A stretch of 14,936 nt of DNA from an uncultured bacterium (lineage in GTDB: Bacteria > Bacillota > Clostridia > Lachnospirales > Lachnospiraceae). Numbering within the stretch: the first letter of the stretch is position 1; every line of letters begins with the position of its first letter. The translations under genes and the position numbers were made by a program. Below the pieces are notes generated by a model. The model was not told where the DNA came from. It saw nothing but the letters and a program-made list of their open reading frames with translations, and did no database searches. Shown here piece after piece: positions 1 through 6,725 of this stretch. The DNA lies in NCBI GenBank assembly GCA_905214675.1, contig CAJMMS010000041.1, positions 1-14,936 on the forward strand, given 5' to 3'.

Positions 1-290
1 GCAGAGAATAGCTGGGTAATCGAAGCAAAAGGCCATAAACTGACAAAAACAGAAGCAAAAGCCGCAACCTGTACGGAAGCCGGAAACAGTGAATATTACA
101 CCTGTGGCGACTGTAAAAAGTACTTCTCAGACGTAGCCGGAAAGAACGAGATTGCAAAAGACAGCTGGGTGATCAAAGCAAAAGGTCACACAATTACCAA
201 AAAGGAAACACCAGCTACAGCAGACAAGGAAGGCAAAATCGAGTATTCCTGTGATGTTTGCAAAGATTATGTAGAAAAAACATTTGTTTT
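1..290 (+). repeat. Tandem 153-bp (51-residue) coding repeat, last two copies
   Basis: The string AGCTGGGT at position 10 recurs at 163, an offset of 153 bp. It is followed in both copies by a near-identical run encoding AKGH, a Thr/Lys/Glu-rich turn, a CxxC pair and an aromatic/acidic turn. The first copy runs from the window edge to about 153; the second, more divergent copy runs to about 290. More copies probably lie upstream. Confidence 0.7.
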
Positions 291-828
291 GCCGAAAACA
301 GAGACTTCTGTTTACATGGGTAAAACAGCAAACCTCATCAGCGATGCTTCTAAGTGTAGTATCACCCTTGCAAATGCGAAGAAATACAAAAAATATTTCA
401 CACTGGATACGAAAACAGGAAAGATCAAGACTTCAACCAAGAAACTGTCTAAGGTGAAAATTAAGAAAACAATTCCTGTAAAAGTAACAGTGGATGGTAA
501 AGCGTATAACGTAAATGTGAAACTGAAAATTGCAGCGCCAAAGATTAAAATCAAGAGAAAGAAAATCGTTATAGGTGGTGTTTCAGGTTATCGTTATGAA
601 CTTCAGTATAATATCAAAGGTGCTACCAGAGTTAAGATACGTGTTAAAAAGATGAGTGTTCTGAATAAAAAGTTTGATGCCAATATGAGTAAGCCAAAGA
701 GCAGTAAGAGTCGTTGTTATATAAATGCATCATCAAGCGGTTTGAAAAAATTAGGTAATAAGCTTACGTTTGAAATCGTTGCTTATTATGGAAAAAATGT
801 TTCTCAGAAATTTATTAAGAGAATCTAA
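1..828 (+). CDS. C-terminal part of a secreted/surface CxxC-repeat protein (5' truncated by window edge)
   Basis: The reading frame is open from base 1, so the start lies outside the window; 275 residues are visible before the TAA at 826-828. The first ATG inside (169) falls within a repeat and is not a credible start. Two copies of a repeat of about 51 residues (153 bp) are seen. Each has a SWVI-AKGH stretch and a C-x2-C pair (CGDC near residue 38, CDVC near residue 87); the second copy has lost an extra upstream Cys (CTEAG becomes ADKEG). After the repeats comes a Lys-rich, beta-rich region that resembles bacterial Ig-like or cadherin-like modules (for example FTLDTKTGKIKT). No LPxTG sorting signal, C-terminal TM or catalytic motif is visible. 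Such CxxC repeats are familiar from Lachnospiraceae extracellular proteins, but I cannot name a family. It lies only 36 bp upstream of kinase 1 and may be co-transcribed with it. Confidence 0.75.
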   Translation, partial: AENSWVIEAKGHKLTKTEAKAATCTEAGNSEYYTCGDCKKYFSDVAGKNEIAKDSWVIKAKGHTITKKETPATADKEGKIEYSCDVCKDYVEKTFVLPKTETSVYMGKTANLISDASKCSITLANAKKYKKYFTLDTKTGKIKTSTKKLSKVKIKKTIPVKVTVDGKAYNVNVKLKIAAPKIKIKRKKIVIGGVSGYRYELQYNIKGATRVKIRVKKMSVLNKKFDANMSKPKSSKSRCYINASSSGLKKLGNKLTFEIVAYYGKNVSQKFIKRI

Positions 829-864
829 GAGATACTTTAAATTACAGAAAGGACCGAAAGAGAT

Positions 865-3213
865 ATGAAATTATGCATGGGTTGCATGAATGAGATAGAA
901 GATCATCTTTCCACCTGCCCGTACTGTGGATTTAATGAGACAACGCTTCGCCAGGAATCCTACTATCTGGATCCGGGAACGATCATTGGCGGAAAATACA
1001 TCGTTGGGCGTGTCTTAAGCTATGGTGGACATACTGTATCTTACATGGGTATGGATGCAGAAATGAATCGGAAGGTCATTGTAAAAGAATACCTGCCAAG
1101 TGATTTTTCTACTCGTTCAGAAGGAGAAAAGGATGTAACGATTTATTCAGGAGATGGTCAGGAACAGTTCGAACAGGGACTGACCAACTTCCTGAACGAA
1201 GCAAACCGGATTCAGCAGTTGCAGGACGAAAAAGGAATTGCAAAAGTATATGACTGTCTGGCAGAAAATGAAACGGGATATGTGATTTCGGAATACGTCG
1301 AAGGAAGAACTTTAAAAGAGATTCTGGATGGCGGAAAACGATACAGCGCAGAAGAAGCGGCGGATTTTATCCGCCAGCTTCTGGCTGGTCTGGCAGATGT
1401 ACATCGTATGGATATTGTACATTGTGATATTTCACCGGAAACGATCATGGTGACAGATTCTGGTGAGATCAAACTGACAGATTTTGGTGCAACACGTTAT
1501 GTCACGACGGCAAATTCCAAGAGTCTTTCCATCATTCTGAAAAGAGGATATGCACCGGAAGAACAGTACCGCAGCAAAGGGGTGCGTGGACCGTGGACAG
1601 ACGTATATGCACTGGGAGCCGTAATGTATCTTATGATCACGGGTGAAGTTCCGCAGGAATCCGTAGAGCGTGCTCTGTCAGATGACCTCAAAGAGCCGTC
1701 AAAGATGGGTATTGATATTCCAAAGAATATAGAAAATGCTCTCATGAATGCTCTGAATGTATATCAGCAGGACAGAACGCAGTCTGCGGAAGAATTTTTG
1801 CAGGAACTGAACAGCAGTGAAGTAAAACGCCGCAAAGTAAAACAGCAGAAAAATAAAACCGGAAAATTCCCAGTCTGGGCGAAAGCACTGGTAGCCGGAC
1901 TTGCCTGCGTGGTTGTTGTCGGTGGTGTATACATGATCAAAATGACGAAAGGCGGCAATGGAAACCTGGATAACAGCGACGAAGTAGTTATGCGGGATTT
2001 AAGAAATAAAACCATGGAGGAAGCACAGGAAGTCATTGATGAGTTAAATAAAGAGAATGGCTGGAATCTGACTTTAAGTGAAACAAGTCATGAATTTAAC
2101 AAAGATCCGGACAAAGAAGGTATTATTATTTCACAGGATGTCAAAGCGGGAAAAGTGCTGCAGGAAAATTCTGAAAAAGAAGCAAGTACAGAAGAAACAG
2201 CAGCAGATGCTTCTGGAGACACAGAAGTAGACTTACAAATGGCAAAAAGCGAAGACTTACCGGATGGCTGGACAAAAGATGAAGATGGCAAACTGACAGG
2301 AGAGATCAAACTCAGTGTCTATACAAATAAAGAAGTCAGCTATTCTGAAATCAGTAATCTGAATGCTTATCAGATAGCACAGAAACTTGATATTAAGACA
2401 GATAATAATGAGCAGTTTGTTCCGGCAGAGGAAGGCGGAGAAAATTATTATGATCTGGTCAGTCTGGAAGCAGACGGAGAAGAAATTGCAAAGGATGCAT
2501 TGAAAGCAGAAGAAAACAAGGACAAGACATTTTCCTATAATCCGGATGCAATAAAAATTACCTATTATAAAACAGATTTTCTCTACTGGGAGAAACTTCC
2601 GGATTTTACAGAGTATAAAACAGTAGATGCCATACCGAAACAGCAGTTTTATAATTATTCAGATGAAAATACAAAGGAAAAAGTAAGTAAAAAATCTCTG
2701 AAAGAAGCAGGTGTGATTGATGACAGTTATTTTGCAATCGAAGGAACGCATGAAGTAGGAGATATCGTAGGTCAGACAGTACCTGCTGGTACAGAATATG
2801 ACCATACAAATCCAGGTGATACAACACTTGAAATTCAGGCAATAGGAAGCGTCCTGGAGTATAATGGACTGACCGGAAAAGAATTTGGGACTTATCTGCA
2901 AGATAACAAATTCAGTAATTTTGGTTTTATGTATCCGAATGCAAAGACAGCTTCTGGAAGTACGTCAATCCAAAGTGTAAAGGTTTACGATCTTGAAAAA
3001 GATCCGAACAAAGAGAATCCGTTATCTTATTTCCAGAAAGATGCCAATGATTCGGAAAACAGTTGGAATCTGTTTTTTGAAATCGTAGTAGACTATCCAC
3101 CTACAGAGGCACCGGCACCAGCACCGAGTAATAATGGAGGTGGAGGTTATAGTGCACCATCGTCAGGCGGAAACTCAGAAAACAAGCCAAGTTCAAATCC
3201 ATGGGATATGTAA
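865..3213 (+). CDS. Receptor-type Ser/Thr kinase 1 with zinc ribbon and PASTA-like ectodomain; probable pseudokinase
   Basis: This 782-residue protein begins with a zinc ribbon (C4, C7, C18, C21). A Hanks-type kinase domain follows at about 39-315, then a basic stop and one TM helix at about 337-358. The extracellular half has a PASTA-like unit (VVMRDLRNKT, about 374-432), an acidic linker, a region nearly shared with kinase 2 (about 475-750), and a Pro/Gly/Ser tail. Catalytic residues present: Lys74 (VIVKE), alpha-C Glu112, Asp188 and DFG at 206-208. The glycine loop is altered (LSYGGHTVSY), HRD is HCD (C187), and the Mg-binding catalytic-loop Asn is Thr193. I infer weak or no phosphotransfer and possibly a scaffold role. 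The activation segment ends GYAPEEQY rather than the classical APE. The start has an AGAAAGGA ribosome site about 11 bp upstream and matches the MKLC start of kinase 2. The domain assignment is firm; the pseudokinase reading is inference. Confidence 0.93.
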   Translation: MKLCMGCMNEIEDHLSTCPYCGFNETTLRQESYYLDPGTIIGGKYIVGRVLSYGGHTVSYMGMDAEMNRKVIVKEYLPSDFSTRSEGEKDVTIYSGDGQEQFEQGLTNFLNEANRIQQLQDEKGIAKVYDCLAENETGYVISEYVEGRTLKEILDGGKRYSAEEAADFIRQLLAGLADVHRMDIVHCDISPETIMVTDSGEIKLTDFGATRYVTTANSKSLSIILKRGYAPEEQYRSKGVRGPWTDVYALGAVMYLMITGEVPQESVERALSDDLKEPSKMGIDIPKNIENALMNALNVYQQDRTQSAEEFLQELNSSEVKRRKVKQQKNKTGKFPVWAKALVAGLACVVVVGGVYMIKMTKGGNGNLDNSDEVVMRDLRNKTMEEAQEVIDELNKENGWNLTLSETSHEFNKDPDKEGIIISQDVKAGKVLQENSEKEASTEETAADASGDTEVDLQMAKSEDLPDGWTKDEDGKLTGEIKLSVYTNKEVSYSEISNLNAYQIAQKLDIKTDNNEQFVPAEEGGENYYDLVSLEADGEEIAKDALKAEENKDKTFSYNPDAIKITYYKTDFLYWEKLPDFTEYKTVDAIPKQQFYNYSDENTKEKVSKKSLKEAGVIDDSYFAIEGTHEVGDIVGQTVPAGTEYDHTNPGDTTLEIQAIGSVLEYNGLTGKEFGTYLQDNKFSNFGFMYPNAKTASGSTSIQSVKVYDLEKDPNKENPLSYFQKDANDSENSWNLFFEIVVDYPPTEAPAPAPSNNGGGGYSAPSSGGNSENKPSSNPWDM

Positions 3214-3238
3214 AAAATGAATATACCGGAGGAAATAG

Positions 3239-5647
3239 ATGAAACTTTGTTATCATTGTATGTCGCAGATTTCCAATGACAAAGCGAGTTTCTGTCCGGA
3301 GTGTGGGAAGAGTCTGGAGCCTGAGCAGCAGAAGCCACGGTTTCTGAAAGCGGGTACGGTTCTTGGTGGAAAGTTTCTTGCAGGCTATCCGCTGGGAGCC
3401 GGAGGCTTCGGCAATACCTACATCGGATGGGATCAGATGTTACAGAGGAAGGTTGCGATCAAAGAGTTTTATCCGGAGCAGTACTGTGGACGCGGGCAGG
3501 ATGGTCTGACGGTCATGGTCACGGATGAAAGACTGGTACCGCGTTTCCAGCGCGGTCTGCAACAGTTTCTCGCAGAAGCGAGGAGCGTTGCGGCTCTGCA
3601 TGATGTGCAGGGTGTTGTGGAAATCTCCAATTTCTTCGAAGAGAATGGAACCGGTTACATAGTCATGGAATATCTGGAAGGCATGGATGTAAAAACCATC
3701 CTCAAAAAGTCCGGTGACAAGAAAGATTATGAATGGAGCCGGCGAGTTATCCTGACCGTTCTTTATACATTGAAGGAGATCCACAAACGAGGGGTGCTTC
3801 ATCGAGACATTGCACCCGACAATATTTTTGTTACAAAAGAAGGTATCGTAAAACTGATCGATTTCGGTGCGGCGAAAAATGTTTCTGCGGTGGAGAACAG
3901 CACCGATGTGTGGCTGAAAGCCGGCTATGCACCAATCGAGCAGTACAAAAATACATTTGAACAGGGACCGTATACCGATCTTTATGCGGTGGCGGCACTT
4001 TTCTACCGGATGCTGACCGGACAGAAGCCGATTCCGGCAATCCAGCGTCTGGAGGATGATGCACTGATCCCGCCGTCGGATATGGGAATTGCGATTCCGC
4101 AGCAGGCAGAAATGGCGATCATGGTTTGTCTGAATATGATGCCGGAATACCGTCTGCAAAGTGCGGAAGAATTCATGGAAGCACTGGATGGCAAGTTTTT
4201 TATTCCAGTGTACGAACCGACCTGGATCCTGCCAAAGGAAGCACCGAAAGGTCTGAAAGCAAGGATTGGTGCACTGCCGATGGGAGCAAAAGTGGCACTG
4301 TGTCTGCTGTGTATCGCACTGGTCGGCGGAACGGGCATCGGTGTGATGACTGCCGTAAACAACAAAGAGCAGACCGGACTGTCCGAGGATGCGCAGGTGG
4401 TCATGGTGGATCTTCGCGGTAAGACAAAGGAAGAAGCAGAACAGTATGTCAAAGAACTGAACCGCAGGGCAGGCTGGGACATTACCTTAAATATGGATAA
4501 CACCGTGTTTGATGCGTCAAAGGAAAGCGGTACGGTATGTGAACAGTCGATTCCGGCAGGTACGGTGCTGTATGATGCGTCCACCGGAAGCAGTGACGAG
4601 ACGAATGCAGATACGAATACCAGGGCAGATACGGAAGCAGATGCAAATGCAAATGCAGGTACAACGCTGGCAGGCCTTACTTATACAAAAAATGGTCTGA
4701 ATACAGAAGTAACCGGTACGCTCAGCCTTACGATCTGTGACAATACGCAGGTCCGCTACAGCGAGCTGCAGGGCATGAATGCCTTTGTGATCGCCAAAAA
4801 ACTGGGTATCGACACCAGTGATAAAACCCGTTTCATTGAAGAAGAAAAGGGTGGAGCAAACTACTATGATCTGGTCAGTCTGGATACCGGAAGTGAAAAC
4901 ATCACAGAAAAAATGCTGGCAGATGGGAAGAATCAGGACAAGACGTTTGCTTACAGTGACAATCTGAAGATTCATTATTATGCGACGGATTTCTTCTACT
5001 GGCAGAAGCTTCCGGATTTCACGCAGTTCCAGACTGAGAACAAAATACCAAAACAGATGGTGTATCGTTATAGTGATGAAAATACAAAAGAACGCACCGG
5101 AAAGAAATCCATGAAAGACTCCGGTATGATCGATGACAGTTATTTTGCAGTCGAAGGCAGCCATGAAGTGGGTGATATTATAGGTCAGACCGTAGCAGCA
5201 GATACGGAATATGACCAGAGTAATCCGGGTGATACCGATCTGAAAATTCAGGTGGTCGGAACAGTTCTGGAGTACCAGAAAAAGACCGGAAAAGAGTTTG
5301 CAAATCTGCTGGATGAGCAGGGATTTGGAAGTTGTGGATTTTTATATCCAAACGGAAAAGAAGCATCCGGAAGTACATCTGTGCAGTCAGTAAAGGTGTA
5401 TGACCTTGGCAATGATCCAAATAAAGAGAATCCACTGGATTATTTCAAAAAAGATGCAAATGATCCGGAGAACAACAGCAATCTCTTTTTTGAGATTGAG
5501 GTAAATTATCCGGCAACCGAAGCACCGGCACCGACACCGGCTCCGGCACCAAGTAATGATGGCGGTGGAAGTTACAGTGCACCATCATCCGGCGGAAATT
5601 CCGGCGGCGGATCTTCACATAATGCAGGACGAGGATTTGATAATTAG
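3239..5647 (+). CDS. Receptor-type Ser/Thr kinase 2 with zinc ribbon and PASTA-like ectodomain (active-site complete)
   Basis: This 802-residue paralogue of the preceding gene has the same domain order. It has a zinc ribbon (C4, C7, C19, C22), a kinase domain at about 39-317, one TM helix at about 349-372, a PASTA-like unit (VVMVDLRGKT, from about 387), a low-complexity Asp/Ala/Thr linker (455-473), a shared ectodomain (about 478-758), and a Pro/Gly/Ser tail. Catalytic elements are intact: LGAGGFGNTY glycine loop, Lys75 in VAIKE, alpha-C Glu113, HRD 188-190, Asn195 and DFG 208-210. By analogy with PrkC/PknB/Stk1 receptors the ectodomain may sense envelope ligands such as muropeptides, but these PASTA units are divergent and the ligand is unknown. 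GGAGGA at 3228-3233 lies 5 bp before the ATG, and the gap to kinase 1 is 25 bp. It is probably the catalytic partner of kinase 1 (inference). Confidence 0.95.
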   Translation: MKLCYHCMSQISNDKASFCPECGKSLEPEQQKPRFLKAGTVLGGKFLAGYPLGAGGFGNTYIGWDQMLQRKVAIKEFYPEQYCGRGQDGLTVMVTDERLVPRFQRGLQQFLAEARSVAALHDVQGVVEISNFFEENGTGYIVMEYLEGMDVKTILKKSGDKKDYEWSRRVILTVLYTLKEIHKRGVLHRDIAPDNIFVTKEGIVKLIDFGAAKNVSAVENSTDVWLKAGYAPIEQYKNTFEQGPYTDLYAVAALFYRMLTGQKPIPAIQRLEDDALIPPSDMGIAIPQQAEMAIMVCLNMMPEYRLQSAEEFMEALDGKFFIPVYEPTWILPKEAPKGLKARIGALPMGAKVALCLLCIALVGGTGIGVMTAVNNKEQTGLSEDAQVVMVDLRGKTKEEAEQYVKELNRRAGWDITLNMDNTVFDASKESGTVCEQSIPAGTVLYDASTGSSDETNADTNTRADTEADANANAGTTLAGLTYTKNGLNTEVTGTLSLTICDNTQVRYSELQGMNAFVIAKKLGIDTSDKTRFIEEEKGGANYYDLVSLDTGSENITEKMLADGKNQDKTFAYSDNLKIHYYATDFFYWQKLPDFTQFQTENKIPKQMVYRYSDENTKERTGKKSMKDSGMIDDSYFAVEGSHEVGDIIGQTVAADTEYDQSNPGDTDLKIQVVGTVLEYQKKTGKEFANLLDEQGFGSCGFLYPNGKEASGSTSVQSVKVYDLGNDPNKENPLDYFKKDANDPENNSNLFFEIEVNYPATEAPAPTPAPAPSNDGGGSYSAPSSGGNSGGGSSHNAGRGFDN
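4601..4658 (+). repeat. Degenerate hexanucleotide repeat (GCAGAT/GCAAAT) in the kinase 2 linker
   Basis: The stretch has repeated 6-bp units (GCAGAT, GCAAAT and close variants), encoding an Asp/Ala/Thr/Asn-rich flexible linker just after the first PASTA-like unit. Kinase 1 has an acidic but non-repetitive linker at the equivalent place. Because the unit is 6 bp, length changes would stay in frame. Confidence 0.5.
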
Positions 5648-5670
5648 TTTTTATAGAGACAAACATGCAA

Positions 5671-5679
5671 AGGGGTGAG
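5671..5679 (+). promoter_or_regulatory. Ribosome binding site fixing the GTG start of kinase 3 at 5687
   Basis: AGGGGTGAG is a good anti-SD match. It lies 7 bp before GTG 5687. The in-frame GTG at 5675 lies inside this motif and so cannot use it, which favours the shorter protein. Confidence 0.7.
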
Positions 5680-5686
5680 AATCAAA

Positions 5687-6712
5687 GTGGGAAAGAGATT
5701 AGTCGATCCGAACAAGCTCTGTATGGGCTGTATGACCGAACTGCAATGGCCGGGGATGCCATGCCCGAAATGTGGGTTTGACGTAAAACGCTATAAAAAA
5801 CCGAAAAACAGCCTTCCGTTGTATGAGATTTTGAACGGCAAATATCTGCTGGGAAAAGTGCTTGGAATAGGCGGCTTTGGAATCACCTACATTGCATGGG
5901 ATTTTTATCAGGCAAAGCGGGTTTGCGTCAAAGAATATTTTCCGCGGGAGATTGCGATGCGCAATTTCAGCGGACACAGCTATTCGGAGCAGTTATCAGT
6001 TTCGCTCTGCTGCAATACCGAGACGTACACACAGCATCTGGATAAGATCCAGTCTGCATACATGAAGGGACTGGAAGCTTATATCCAGGAAGCGTCCAAT
6101 CTGTCGCGCTATTATCTGATGCCTGGTATTGTTTCCATAAGGGATTTCTTTTATGGGAATGCAACGGCATATATTGTGATGGAGTACATAGACGGCATCG
6201 ACATGAAAAAATATGCAACCCTGCGGGGCGGCAGGCTTCGCCCGGAGGAAGTACTTTCGCTTCTGAAAGATGTGCTGAAAGCTCTGCAGGCAGTTCATTT
6301 TGACAACATCATTCACAGGGATATCAGTCCCGACAACATTATGCTGACCCGGAAAGATATGCATGCGATCCTGATCGACTTCGGGGCGGCACGTAACTAT
6401 GGAAACAGTGAAAATGCACCGATCCTGCTCAAACATGGTTATGCGCCGGTTGAGCAGTACAAAAAGGACGGCAATCAGGGACCGTGGACGGATGTCTACA
6501 GCATGTGCGCCAGCATGTATTACCTGATGACCGGGGTGCGGCTTCCAGCTTCCATCAAACGGCGGGAGCACGATACGGTGCAGCGTCTGCAGGCGATGGG
6601 GGTTCCAATCTCCGATGAACAGGATCTGGCGATCTGCAAAGGACTGAGCATCGAACCGCAGGATCGTTACCAGTCGATCGGGGAGCTGTTCTGGGATCTG
6701 TATCATGAGTAA
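5687..6712 (+). CDS. Soluble zinc-ribbon Ser/Thr kinase 3
   Basis: This 341-residue kinase has no TM helix and no ectodomain, so it is predicted to be cytoplasmic. I chose GTG 5687 because of the upstream AGGGGTGAG; a GTG at 5675 would add four residues but overlaps the ribosome site. The N-terminus has a zinc ribbon (C12, C15, C26, C29). The kinase domain spans about 47-338 with glycine loop GIGGFG, Lys82 (VCVKEYFP), alpha-C Glu135, HRD 210-212, Asn217 and DFG 231-233, so it should be active. A long insert between beta-3 and alpha-C (about residues 88-125, with Cys-Cys) is larger than in the receptor kinases. The activation segment ends GYAPVEQY. It sits 39 bp after kinase 2, and its stop codon overlaps the ribosome site of kinase 4. 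It could relay signals between the receptors and the FHA proteins; substrates are unknown. Confidence 0.92.
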   Translation: MGKRLVDPNKLCMGCMTELQWPGMPCPKCGFDVKRYKKPKNSLPLYEILNGKYLLGKVLGIGGFGITYIAWDFYQAKRVCVKEYFPREIAMRNFSGHSYSEQLSVSLCCNTETYTQHLDKIQSAYMKGLEAYIQEASNLSRYYLMPGIVSIRDFFYGNATAYIVMEYIDGIDMKKYATLRGGRLRPEEVLSLLKDVLKALQAVHFDNIIHRDISPDNIMLTRKDMHAILIDFGAARNYGNSENAPILLKHGYAPVEQYKKDGNQGPWTDVYSMCASMYYLMTGVRLPASIKRREHDTVQRLQAMGVPISDEQDLAICKGLSIEPQDRYQSIGELFWDLYHE

Positions 6713-6719
6713 AGGAGGG
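6711..6719 (+). promoter_or_regulatory. Ribosome binding site fixing the ATG start of kinase 4 at 6726, overlapping the kinase 3 stop
   Basis: AAAGGAGGG is a near-perfect SD with a 6-bp spacer to ATG 6726. Its first bases are part of the kinase 3 TAA (6710-6712), an arrangement typical of translational coupling. The in-frame ATG at 6705 lies upstream of this SD and has no ribosome site of its own. Confidence 0.75.
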
Positions 6720-6725
6720 CATCTT

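Noticed and set aside
733..840. Possible sigma-A promoter near the end of the surface gene
   Set aside because: TTGAAA and TACTTT-like strings occur in this AT-rich stretch but no pair has acceptable spacing and match.
3440..4159. Long open frame on the - strand (239 codons) opposite kinase 2
   Set aside because: It lies wholly inside the kinase domain gene, has no ribosome site or recognisable domain, and its His/Arg/Cys-rich product is typical of an antisense shadow frame.
5996..6706. Long - strand open frame (236 codons) opposite kinase 3
   Set aside because: It is a shadow of a kinase gene with all catalytic motifs on the + strand; the product has no sensible motif.
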